Positions 1 to 8,730 are shown, counted from the stretch's first letter. The stretch is DNA of 11,726 nucleotides from Monoraphidium neglectum (GCF_000611645.1 NW_014011796.1:1-11726), one strand, 5' to 3'. The notes: a model not told the origin generated them from the letters alone. Translations and numbers: made by a program.

Positions 1-3000
1 CCGAGAAAGTGTAACAAGGGCACCGGCGGGCCCATCGTGCCTGGAGGCGCAGAGCCGCGCGCCATGGCGGCGGCCAGGGCCCCCATCAATGCGGGCGTGA
101 TCGGCGTCAGAGGAGCAGAGCCGCACGGCAACGGCTGGCCGCTGAGCGGCGCCGCCGGGGGCGGCGCGGGGGGCGTCGGCGCCGCCAGCGGCGCGGCCGC
201 GGCCGTGCCCGGCTGCTGCTGTGGCCCCGCGGCAATCGGCGTTGCGGGGGTGGGGCCGTCGCCCTCGCCCTCAGGGGCGCCTGCGTCCACGTCCGCCTCC
301 TCAGACCGCCGCTGTCGCTTCAAAGGCGGGCGCATCCCATCGCCGCCGCCGTCGCCCCTCACATCCGGAGTTGCGGGCCACCCGCTCTCCCCGGCGCCGG
401 GCCCATCGCCCGTCCCCGCAACCCGCCCCAACCCGGCGCCACCCGCGGCCGCAGCCGCCCCCTCAGACCGCCGGCCCGCCCCCTCGCCCCCGCCCGCGAG
501 CGGCAACAGGCCGCTCCGGCCGAGCTCGAACGCGCCCGCCGGCACGAACGAGCTGGCGGGTCGCCGGACCGACGCCGGGCCGACAGCGCCTGCCAGGGTG
601 CCCTCTGCAGGGTTAAGTAGTTGCTGCTGCTGCTCAGGGAACCGCAGGAAGGGCAGGCACTCCGGCGGGACCTGCAGCGGGATGAGGGTGTATCCGCCCA
701 GGGCCGCCAGCACCGCGGCCTGATGCGCGGCCTCGCGCTTGCTGCGCGGGGGTTGAGGGGGTGGGGCGAGGGCGCGCGTGGTCTGCGTGAGAGGCGGCTG
801 GGCGGGCGGTTGGTTTCTTGCTGCGAGGCGCGCGTTTGGTGGGAAGGGCGGCAGGGACGAGGGGCTGTGCTTTGAGACTTGGCGCTAGGGGCGGCTGAAC
901 ATATGCGGTGCCGTCCCGCCGAGCTAACAGCCAATGGCGGCAGACGCGGGGCGCCGCTGCGAGCTGCAGAGGGCTTGCAGGCTCACGCACTGTTGAACGG
1001 ACGCATTGTGATGTCAGCCAGCGGCTGCCCGGCCCCCAAAGGCAGGGCACAGCCAGGAAGCGAAGGTCAGCACCCAGCACGGTTGTGAAAGGTTTTGTTA
1101 GTGGTGAGAACCACTGTTGTAATATGAGTGGTGAGAACCACTGTTGTGGGTTTAGTGGTAAGAACCACTGTTCCGGGTTTAGTGGTGAGAACCACTATTG
1201 ATGTGGGCTGAGTGGTGAAAACCACTGTTGTATGTAGAGTGGTGAGAACCACTGTTGCGGGTTGAGTGGTGAAAACCACTGTTGTATGTTAAGTGGTGAA
1301 ACCACTGTTGCACGTTGGTGGCGAGAGCCGCCTGGTGATGAGAACCACCATTTTGGGTTTAGCGAGGTAGTGGTGAAAACCACTGAACTACGAGGTGGTG
1401 AAACCACCGTGCCGACGAGCGGCCTGTCTACTCGAGTAATCAACGATGAGCCTTGAAAAAACATTACAGACACGCAGTATACGTGACGCTGGGCGCCGCG
1501 CTTGCGCAGTCAATCCTACAACCTAAGGGGTCGCGGTCAAGGTCAAGACGTACAAACTACATAGGCACGGCAGTCACACGCCCACGTCTCGCGGGCTCCC
1601 GTCATTCTCCCCGGGCCCCAAAGACACGTACCGCTTTTCCTCTCGCAGGACTCGCGCCGCGTGGAGCGCCGGCATCCTGTCCTGCTCCGCCGTAACAAGC
1701 GGCTTAGCCGGCTCCAAAGGCCCGCCGCCGCCGTCGTTGCCGCCGCGCCCGCCGCCGCTGTTGCTGCTGTCGTCGTCGCCAGCCGCCGCGTCGTCGGCCC
1801 CCTCGCCGCGCCGCCCCTCCGCGTCCTGCTCCATGCCGTCATCGCCGCCCTCCTCCTCCTCGTCGACCTCCTCATCCTCCGAGCTCGTCTCGTCGCCGGC
1901 CCCCTCCCCCTCCGCCGCCACGGCCCCAAAGCCGCCGCCGCCCGCCGCGAGGTGCTCGCCAAACATGAGGCCGCCGCCCGCCTGCATCAGCCCCGGCATG
2001 CCCAAATTGAGACCCATGTTGGCCATCGGGCTGATCGCGTGCTGAGGTATCGAGAAGCCGCCGCCGCCGCTCCCCCTGCCGCGCAGGCGGGCTACCAAGC
2101 CCGCCACGCCGCCGCTGCTGCCCACGACGGCATCGCCGCCGCCCCCGCCCCCGCCCCCGCCGCCGCCGGCGGTCTCGCCGGCGTCTGGGCCGCCGCCGTC
2201 GCCGCCGGCCCCGCTGCCGTCGCCGCCGCAGCCTGCGCCGCTGCTGGGCAAGTCGGGTAGGGGCAGCATCCGCATGTTTGGGGACAGGGCCATGCCGACG
2301 TGCGGCGGCAACGTCATGTTTTCCTGCGGCACCATTGGGCAGCGAGGAGGGACGGACAAATTGGATTTGGCTGCATGAGGCGTCCCAAGACCGTGAGGAC
2401 CAAAACGACCCTCCAAGCCGCCCGATCGCAAACCTGGCCCGCCGCCAACCGCCCTTGCTGCGACGCCGAAAGCGTCCGGCTGATCACCAAACACCCCCTG
2501 ATAGCGCAGCTGCCGCCATCGCACGGGGCGCAGTGCCTCACGCCCCTGCCTCGCCCGGCTGCAGCGCCATGCCCCGCGCGGCGGGGCGCTCACCATCAGT
2601 AGCACTTGCGGCTTTGGTGGCCGCTGCGGCCGCACCACCGCCCTTGGCTGCCCCGGCATCGCGTGATTGTGCTCGTCCTGTCGGCGTGGTGGGGCGGGCA
2701 CACGAAGCGGGCAAGCGTGATGTGAGAGACGCCCCGCGCGCTGCTGTGCAGCATGCAGCGACAGGCGGCCGGGCCAGGCAGGGCCCAACCGCCGCTGCTG
2801 CCCCTGCGCGCACCACGGGCGCGCGCCGTCCGCCCGGTGGCAACCTGGCGGCGCCCGGGGCGCACCTTGTACTGGGTCTGAAGCACGGCCCCCGAGTTTG
2901 CGTCCCGCTCGACGATCTTCTTCGCTGGGCATCCAGGTTGGCTGCATTTGTAGTAGCTGCGAGGGCACGGGCTCCCCTTCACCAACTTTTCCCCGTACCT

Positions 3001-3834
3001 GCACCGGGGCAGTGTATGTAGCGTGGTGCGTGCATGTTGACATGATCACGGGTGGTTCAGCGTCATAGGTGCCATGCACGGCGCGATCAGGGATAGGCAG
3101 AAAGCAGCAACAAGCCGGCTGCTGCGCTCCCGTTTCAAACCGCGTGGGCACGACAGCGCCAGGCCGTCGGCCACCTACTTGCGCCACTGCCAGCCGTCAT
3201 CGTTTGCCGCGCTCTGTTTCCCAGGCTTTGGCATGGGCTGCGTGGTGCGGGAAGGGAAGAGGGAGGTCAGCAATGATCTTCAACAAGGCGCCCCGGGTCA
3301 GAAGGCGCGGGTCCAGCCCGCCACAGCCCCAAAATGATCATAAGAGCATTGATATAGGTAACAAGAGGTGATGGCCGTGGGGCGCGGCCTGTCCACGCGC
3401 GCGGGCCCGACGACCGCTTGCTCGGCTCGCCCGTCCTCCGTTCTGCAGCCACGCCTGAACCAACAGCTCACCGCAGCTGCGATGGGGATGGGAGGTGGGC
3501 CAGCTGGATAAACGACGCGCTGCTGCTCGATCACAGGCTCTGCTGCTGCTCGCTTGACCACGGGCTGCTGCTGCTGGAATAGTGGAGGAATGATGTTCGT
3601 CATGCCCGTCGTCGGTGAGGGCTCCACCTGCGGGCAAGGGCCGGCGGTCGGCGGTCGGCGGTCAGCACTGCGACGGTCTGCCGCGCCGCTGGGAGCAGTG
3701 CCCACTCCATCGACGCCCACCTGCAGCACCGGCATGAACAGGGGGCTGTCCATGGACGCTGCATAGCCCCCAGCGTGCTGTACGGCCAGGGGCGGGCCAC
3801 TCTTGCGAGCCTGTTTGCTGGGCCGCTCCATCAT
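1..3834 (-). CDS. WRKY-domain transcription factor, 3' end beyond the left edge
   Basis: Predicted DNA-binding transcription factor of the WRKY family, which binds W-box elements in the nucleus. Coding exons read on the minus strand: 3834-3472, 3237-3179, 2998-2866, 2677-2594, about 2323-1632, and 741-1 (open to the edge). All junction phases agree (0, 2, 0, 0, 2). The start ATG at 3834 opens MMERPSKQARK. The WRKY domain spans about residues 134-190: DDGWQ, then WRKYGEK at 139-145, PRSYYKC, zinc ligands Cys159, Cys164, His188 and His190 (C-X4-C-X23-H-X-H). WRKYGEK is a variant of the usual WRKYGQK. Exon 1 has a Gln run. Exon 5 is Gly-rich, then strongly acidic (SSEDEEVDEEEE), then charged (REEKR). 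Exon 6 has a Gln stretch, a KRQRR nuclear-localisation-like cluster and Pro/Ala-rich sequence. The family call is firm; joining exon 6 rests on phase match and a strong acceptor. The acceptor of exon 5 could instead be at 2497. A second WRKY domain, if present, would be outside the window. Confidence 0.88.
1100..1318. repeat. Tandem array of eight 27-base units, each with a small hairpin
   Basis: Units begin at 1100, 1127, 1154, 1181, 1211, 1238, 1265 and 1292. Spacing is 27 bases, except one of 30. Each begins with an inverted repeat, AGTGGT, a 3-4 base loop (GAGA, AAGA, GAAA or GAA), then ACCACT, followed by a less conserved 11-base linker often reading GTTGTGGGTTT or GTTGTATGTAG. Since 27 is a multiple of three, frames stay open on both strands and make nine-residue repeat peptides, but the array sits inside an intron. 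It is best described as a minisatellite with hairpin-forming units. Confidence 0.92.
1319..1410. repeat. Degenerate copies of the 27-base hairpin unit
   Basis: Beyond the regular array the motif continues with irregular spacing. A perfect AGTGGT-GAAA-ACCACT hairpin lies at 1369-1384. A variant GGTGGT-GAA-ACCACC lies at 1394-1408, where both arms have changed so that pairing is kept. A weak copy with a short TGGT/ACCA pairing is near 1333-1347. Confidence 0.8.
3643..3663 (-). repeat. Three perfect copies of a 7-base repeat in WRKY exon 1
   Basis: GGCGGTC occurs three times without a gap on the plus strand. Since three times seven is 21 bases, the block is frame-neutral in the minus-strand coding exon. 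It encodes part of the Arg/Asp-containing segment around residues 58-64. Gain or loss of one copy would shift the WRKY frame. Confidence 0.85.
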
Positions 3835-3979
3835 CCCGCCCTCCGAGCAGCTGTCGCCGCCCCGCTCCTAGATTAACACTGAAATATTATCAGAGGGTAA
3901 CACGTGCCATTTACAAAAGGACATCAAAAGCAATGAGACATACAAATGTGCAGGAATGGTGGCGTAGACATGCAGCGCT

Positions 3980-3998
3980 GCATTTTTGTTCAAAATGC
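3980..3998. repeat. Short perfect inverted repeat upstream of the WRKY gene
   Basis: GCATTTT and AAAATGC flank a five-base loop (TGTTC). It overlaps the end of the palindrome TGCAGCGCTGCA at 3971-3982. The position, about 140-165 bases upstream of the WRKY start codon, fits a promoter or 5' UTR element, but no known factor site is recognised. Confidence 0.6.
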
Positions 3999-4496
3999 AT
4001 TGCAGTGGTGACTGCCTGCCTGCCTGCCCGGCGGACGCGCCAGATCATCCGGCGGGGCGGCGGTGGACTCCCAGCCCCTTGAACAGCTGGGGCCCACTTT
4101 CAAAACATACATGTTATTTCAGCAATGGCATCGTTGATGGGCTCTTCTACATTGAGATCAGACCGTACTCAGATCACGTGCAGTCCGTTGAAGCACGCAG
4201 GTGCTACTCCCCCGGCTGCACCGTCGCGGCCACTCCTCCCTCCGCCGTCCGCTACACTTAGACATCATTCTTCGGGCAAAGTTTGGCGCCTCTGCAGACA
4301 GCATACACGTCTGAGCTGTCACGGGCAGCAGCTAGCAGCGCGGTGTGGCATGGCGCAGCCGGCCGGGCGCCCAGCACTCCACAACAATGGCCACTGCAGG
4401 GGGCCTCAGCGTGTGTTCGACTCGCCCTCGTTTTATGGCAACGGCTGCCTTGCATACAAGCGCCTCGCCCGCCGGCATTGCATTTTTCGCGTGTAG

Positions 4497-4497
<1 letters not shown>

Positions 4498-4530
<33 letters not shown>
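4498..4530. repeat. (GCT)11 trinucleotide microsatellite
   Basis: Eleven uninterrupted GCT units, followed after a short break by further GCTGCT at about 4540. It is intergenic in the models given here. Perfect triplet runs of this length are usually variable between strains. Open frames crossing it encode only Ala, Leu or Gln runs, and no neighbouring sequence supports translation. Confidence 0.95.
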
Positions 4531-4531
<1 letters not shown>

Positions 4532-4908
4532 AATGATTGCTGCTGCGCATCGGGCCCTCACCGTATTCCCATGCCCTCGCCCAGCGCTGCGCAGCATTGG
4601 CGGCAGCCACGACTCCCGCAGGAGCAAAACTTTGCCGGGCCCGCATGCTTCAGGGCCGTGCATTTTGTGTCTGTCTCCTTAGTGTGTTTGAGAGTAGTGG
4701 GTTGGGGCGCAGCCACAAGCTGCGTGGCCCAGTGGATCTGTGGTGACTTCCTGTCGGCGCGTGGCATCTCACATAAGACACAACCCAGCATCCCCGGGCG
4801 TTGCAGGCCCTTTGGCTGTTGCGCTACTTGAGAGCCCAGACGCCTTGGCCCCCATGCGACGCCACGTCCTGCGCCTCCCCCTTCAAGGGGCCCCACAAAG
4901 CAGCGACC

Positions 4909-4913
4909 TTACA
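4909..4913 (-). promoter_or_regulatory. TGTAA polyadenylation-type signal for the TMEM209-like gene
   Basis: TTACA on the plus strand reads TGTAA on the minus strand, 38 bases after the minus-strand stop codon at 4952. TGTAA is the usual poly(A) element of volvocalean and related green algae. A 3' UTR this short is unusual but possible; another TGTAA on this strand occurs only at 3914-3910, close to the WRKY gene. Confidence 0.55.
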
Positions 4914-4951
4914 TGGTTGCGGCCGCACGCGCACGGGCGCCAGCGGGCGCG

Positions 4952-7900
4952 CTACTGGCGCGGGAACCACCACTCCCACACCCGCTGCGGCACCGACGGC
5001 GCCGGCGCGCCGCCCTGCAGCACGGCCTCGAGGCCGTCGAGCTCCCCCAGCAGGCGGCCCCCCAGGAGGCCCTGCCGATTGGCCGCATGGTACGACAGGA
5101 ACAGCAGCAGCGCATGGAACGCGCCGTCGCGCTGCTCCAGGGTGATGATCTGGCCCTCGGCCAGCAGGCTGTACCTCGGTTCCCGCGATGAGAGGTTGGA
5201 GCCGATGACGGCAACGGCGCCGGGGCCGGGCTTGTCGGGGCGGAAGGCGAGGAGGGCGCTGTAGGAGGCGGGGGGGCGGGAGCGCACCTGCCCGAGGTAG
5301 AGAGGGGCGCCCCTGGGGAGGGGGTGGCGGGGCGTGTTGCTTTCTTGGGCTGAAGGGGACGTCAATGGGAGTGGGGGAAAGGCAAGTGGCAAATACAAGT
5401 GTAACGCACCGCCCGCTGCACGCTGCCGCCCCGCGCCGAAGCGAGCCGCGCGCGCAGGACGCCGCGCGCCGCGCCGCGCCGCGATGCGCCGCGCACCTGC
5501 CGCCCTCCGGCGCGGGCTGCAGCGGGAAGCGCCAGCCGGGGGCGTCCAGGAATGCGGCGAACAGGTAGAACACCAGGACGCTGTCCGTGGGCAGGTCCGG
5601 CGTCCAGGGCCGCCCCTGGTGCTCCCCCCCGCCGCTCCACGAGAAGTCGTTCAGGCAGGTGCCGCGCGCGAGGCGGCGCGCAGCGGCCGCGACGTAGCCG
5701 GCGGGGGCGGGGGGGAGGAGGTCGGAGGGGCGGCGGCCGCGGAGGAGGAGGAGCAGCTGCTGGTAGCGGTGGAGCGCCTGGGGGTGGGGTGGGGGAGTAG
5801 GCAGAACAGGGGCAGGGGATGGACGTTCGCAGCGCAGATGCTAGGGGGTGGCTGAGCCGAACCCGGAGAATGAGAAAGCTGTGCAATGCCATTTCACATG
5901 TGTCGCTGCATGATAACAGTGCCGCTCGCCACAGGGCCTGTCCGCAGCAGCAGGTGCACGCAAGCGCAGTCGTGCGCAGCAGCCTGACCTCACCCCCAAC
6001 GCTCATAAAATCACACTCACGCACACACCTTGTACACATCAAGCAGCTGCTGCTGCACCGCCGGCGCGGCCGACCGCGCCCCCTGCTCCGCCAGCCCCAT
6101 CAAATGCGCCACCACCACATCCACGTCACCGCCGCCGCCACCGCCGCCGCCACCAGCGCCGCTGCCGCCGCCGCCGCTCGCCCCTGCCACTGCCTCGTCC
6201 AGCGGCGGCAGGCGGTCGTGGCTGAGAGGTGCCAGCAAGGCGTTGGCGTCTGCGTGGGCCGAGTCCAGCTGGGCCACGAGGGGGCGCAGCAGGTGAAGGG
6301 AGAACCACTCGCGGAAGCGCTCTGTCCACAGCACCAGGTCGCCCAGCTGCAGACATGGGTGGAGGGGGATTGGGGGTCAGGAAACGAGGGGCTGGCGCTG
6401 GCGCTGGCGTTGGGTTCCGTGGGCGCGTGTGCGGTCGGACAAGCAACGTCTGCGCTCGTGCTTGCACACAGGCGTGCACACGAGTGTGGGCATGCACACA
6501 CGATTACAAGCACGTACGTATACGCACCAATCACAGAGCCAAGTGCAGCAGCCGCACCGACCCTGCCCCCACCTCTATACGCAGCATGTCGCGGATGACA
6601 GCGGTCGTTTCGGAGTCCGCAGACGGCTGCAGCGTGTCGCCCGCGCTGCCCGCTGCTCCCGCCGCGCCGGCGCCGGCCTTGCGGGTCTGCGGTGTCCCCG
6701 GTTTACAGGCGGGGTTTGCCAGGTTTGAGCGGCGCGAAGGGCGATTTCACAGCAGGGACCAAGGGCCGCGCCTGCACAGAGTTGCAGCGAGACGAGGCGC
6801 AAGGCAGCCAGGCGCCAGGAGGCGCAGGTCGCAGGTCCAAAGGTAGCCCCCTCTTGCACCCAAAAACGTTCGCGCGGCAGCACAACAGAGGGCCCCGCCG
6901 TCCCCACGCCCCGCCTGCCGTGGGCCGCTCACAATTGATGGGCGGTACAGCGGCGCGTCGCGCCCCAGAGGCAGCAGCGGGCTGCCGACCCCGTCCCCCT
7001 GATCGTACCGGCCCCGCCCCGCCGCCGCCGCGGCCGCAGCAGCCTGCTGGTACGCAGCGTCGGCCGGCGATGCAGGGGCGGCGGCCTGCTGGCGCGCGGC
7101 GGCGGGGCTGGCAAACATGTCAAAGTACTGCTTCAGCTGCTCGGGCGTCGCCACGGCCTTGCCGGCCGACCAGGGAGAGCGCCTGGGGGTGGGTGGGCGT
7201 GCAGGCGGGTCGGTGCGGAACACTGGTGAGTGCGCGGGGTGCCCAGACACACGAGTGTACGGAGAGGACGGTGTGTGCAGTGACGATGCTTGCGCTGGTG
7301 CTGGCAGCAGCCAACCTGTGCAGACAGACTTATATAGGGCCACGCGCACCGGGAGGCCGGCGAGGCGGTGGCGTGGGCCGACGCGCCCAGGGAGGCGGCC
7401 CCCAGGCTCTGCGGGGTGGTGAGGCCGTAGGCTGCCTGCTGCCGCGACACGACCGGCGACGGGCGCTGCGAGAAGCGGAGGAGAAGCCGGCATGGTGGTG
7501 GTGGGGGGGGGGGCGGCGCAGTTCAGCACTGTCGAAGTCGAGAGCAGCTGACAGGTCGCCGCGGTCGAGCGGCGTGCTGTGCATAACAGGGTTGACAGCG
7601 TTGGCTGGCGTGCGTGTATGGCGCGTGCGTGGCGGCCGCACCTGCGCGGGGGTCAGCGGCGTCGACAGCGCGGCCGCAGGCCTCGGGGGCGTCGGCGCCG
7701 CCGCGGGGCGGGTTGGGTCCAGCGGCCTGCAGCCCCGGGCGAGTCGGGGTCGAAGGCGGCGGCGCGGCGGCGGTGTCAGCGGCCGGCGGCGGGGCCGGCT
7801 TGAGGTGTAATCATAGACAAGCACCGCATGTGCGGGCTGCAAGGGTTTGCATGTGCGGGCTGCAAGGGTTTGCAGGCGACGCGACTCACGCACGCAGTGG

Positions 7901-8594
7901 TCAAGTCGATGAATAATGCGCAACTCACTTTGGGGGCGGCGTGGGGGGCAGGCCCAGGAGCGCCCGCTGCATCGGCTTCAGGAGCGATTGGCTGCAGAAG
8001 GGGCACGGGCCGGCAGCAAGGTGGGCACCAAGGCGACGCGGGTCGCGGCTGTTCCATTTCAAACATTGGCCCGGTCTGGCCCTCCAAAACAGCCAGTCCC
8101 ATCATAAAAGTCGCAAGGCCAGAGGTTATTTGAATGTTGCCGGGCGCGGCCCCGCCGCGCCACCCCAGCCCCGCTCACGCTTTGGAGCGCGCGCTGCTCT
8201 CGCGCCACCTGCCAACCGCTGCCAGCGCCGCCAGCGCGCTCAGAGCTGCGGTCACCCCAAGCAGCAGGCCCAGGTAACCCAGGCCTGGCACATGCAGGAG
8301 CCGCAGCAGCGGCGGCCTGCGAGGAAGCCGGCGCGGCGCACCAGATCAGCGCATCAGTGCAGGGCGTTGGCCCCCTTCGGCAGCGCGCGGCACAGGGCCT
8401 CGAGAGCGTTTCTGCCGTGGCGGCGTGGTCGCCCGCCGCTGAGCATCACCCCCGCACCCATAGCGGCTGGCGATGCCGGCGGCCAGGGCCACGCCTGTGT
8501 AGGTAGCGATCGACTGCAGCGCCGTGCCCTTGTCTAGCACCAAGCCAAGCTTATCCTGGAATCGGCCCGGCGGCGCCGCATTCCAGGCGGCCAT
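4952..8594 (-). CDS. TMEM209: TMEM209 / cytochrome B561 N-terminal family membrane protein
   Basis: Complete ten-exon gene. Exons on the minus strand: 8594-8458, 8316-8179, 7991-7929, 7726-7642, 7465-7350, 7182-6933, 6686-6573, 6346-6029, 5777-5497, 5312-4952. Every junction keeps phase, giving 620 residues (animal TMEM209 is about 560). The start ATG has a strong context (GCCGCGATGGC). A weak hydrophobic stretch at 26-43 and a clear one at 57-80 precede LLKPMQRALLGLP, then a Pro/Ala-rich linker and a SPWS motif near 182-185. Exons 8-10 hold the family core: LWTERFREWFS (about 307), a Gly-rich insert, GTCLNDFSWSGGGEHQGRPW (446-465), TPDLPTDS and LFAAFLD, then SLLAEGQIITLEQRDGAFHA and LLLFLSYH. 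The family name 'cytochrome B561' is historical; no haem function follows from it. Human TMEM209 is a nuclear-envelope protein linked to NUP205, so a nuclear pore or envelope role is inferred here, not shown. Confidence 0.93.
6121..6180 (-). repeat. GCC/GGC-rich run coding a glycine linker in TMEM209 exon 8
   Basis: Triplet-rich sequence inside exon 8 codes a Gly-rich segment with a few Ser and Ala residues, between the LPPLDEAVAG region and the VVVAHLMGLAEQGAR helix. Animal members lack an insert of this composition as far as I know. It is probably a flexible loop of variable length. Confidence 0.75.
6391..6408. repeat. Three copies of GCTGGC in a TMEM209 intron
   Basis: Three perfect 6-base units, followed by a degenerate GTTGGG, lie in the intron between exons 7 and 8 (6572-6347). 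The same intron has a CA/TG-rich patch at about 6455-6500. Nothing suggests function. Confidence 0.8.
7503..7513. repeat. Run of 11 G in a TMEM209 intron
   Basis: Homopolymer in the intron between exons 4 and 5 (7641-7466). Such a run is prone to length errors in sequencing and to polymorphism. As it is intronic, the protein model does not depend on it. Confidence 0.9.
7826..7871. repeat. Perfect tandem duplication of a 23-base block
   Basis: Two identical 23-base units (7826-7848 and 7849-7871, starting GCATGTGCGGGCTGC) lie in TMEM209 intron 3 (7928-7727). A third partial copy may begin with GCAGG at 7872. On the transcribed strand each unit contains CCTTGCAG, an acceptor-like site, so the duplication also doubles a possible splice acceptor. 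Confidence 0.93.
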
Positions 8595-8723
8595 CGCGGC
8601 GGCAAAGGCAGGGGCGCTGCGCCGCAAGGTGTGGGATCAAGCCCCTAGAGCGGCCGCCCGCTGCCCGCTAGTGTGTGAGTATGCAGGGCCTGGGTGCGCC
8701 TATTGAAAGACAAGGGGCTGGAA

Positions 8724-8730
8724 CTTTATA
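8724..8730 (-). promoter_or_regulatory. TATA-like box for the TMEM209-like gene
   Basis: CTTTATA on the plus strand reads TATAAAG on the minus strand, about 130 bases upstream of the ATG at 8594. The position fits a 5' UTR of about 100 bases. Assigned by consensus and position only. Confidence 0.45.

Larger units (their letters stand above)
742..1631 (-). other. WRKY intron 5, long and repeat-bearing
   Basis: This 890-base intron is three to five times longer than the other introns of the gene (about 180-270 bases). The donor is G|GTACGTG at 1631, after codon fragment CG. The acceptor is a pyrimidine-rich run ending CGCGCAG at 742. Joining the two makes an Arg codon and keeps the frame open into exon 6. 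It contains the 27-base hairpin repeat array. No convincing coding sequence was seen inside it. Confidence 0.72.
3835..4908. other. Intergenic stretch: WRKY upstream region and TMEM209-like downstream region
   Basis: No exon could be supported here on either strand; the open frames lack family signatures and partners with matching splice phase. The part next to 3834 should contain the WRKY 5' UTR and promoter, and is less GC-rich (3880-3990). Visible sequence features are a perfect 12-base palindrome TGCAGCGCTGCA at 3971-3982, a 7-base-arm hairpin at 3980-3998, four TGCC copies at 4013-4028, and an eleven-copy GCT run at 4498-4530. No clear TATA box was identified for the WRKY gene. Confidence 0.6.

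Noticed and set aside
37..723. 228-codon plus-strand open frame
   Set aside because: It is antisense to WRKY exon 6, where the minus-strand frame has a good acceptor and a phase match to exon 5. The plus frame is Pro/Ala/Ser-rich without a recognisable domain.
1100..1410. CRISPR-like appearance of the palindromic repeat array
   Set aside because: The whole 27-base unit is repeated with only short semi-conserved linkers, there are no unique spacers and no cas genes, and the context is eukaryotic with introns.
1067..1473. Repeat peptides coded by the 27-base array on both strands (nine-residue period)
   Set aside because: Openness follows from the period being a multiple of three. The frames end at stop codons soon after the array, have no domain, and lie in the WRKY intron.
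2278..3021. 247-codon plus-strand open frame
   Set aside because: It runs antisense across the WRKY zinc-finger exons, whose protein family is certain.
1574..3187. Single 537-codon minus-strand open frame
   Set aside because: It is a read-through of WRKY exon 5, introns 2-4 and, partly out of frame, exon 3. The WRKY zinc-finger exon is in a different frame, and splice sites with matching phase explain the region better.
3910..3914. Minus-strand TGTAA as the TMEM209 poly(A) signal
   Set aside because: It is over 1 kb after the stop codon and only 76 bases before the WRKY start codon. The copy at 4913-4909 is a simpler choice, although it gives a short 3' UTR.
4345..4536. Plus-strand open frame ending in an alanine run
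   Set aside because: The run is the GCT microsatellite. No splice partners, domain or promoter support a gene.
7513..7578. Possible extra TMEM209 exon coding STPLDRGDLSAALDFDSAEL
   Set aside because: The peptide looks plausible, but the acceptor phase (2) does not match exon 4 (ends in phase 0) and no donor returns the frame to exon 5. Skipping it gives a phase-perfect join.
6692..7810. 372-codon plus-strand open frame
   Set aside because: It lies antisense to TMEM209 exons 4, 5 and 6 and reflects GC-rich codon composition. Its translation is low-complexity Arg/Gly/Pro with no family signature.
8346..8627. Single-exon reading of the minus-strand frame at the TMEM209 start
   Set aside because: That frame begins with TTG, and its end reads into intron 1. 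The ATG at 8594 has a strong context and the GG|GTGCGG donor joins in phase to the membrane-helix exon.
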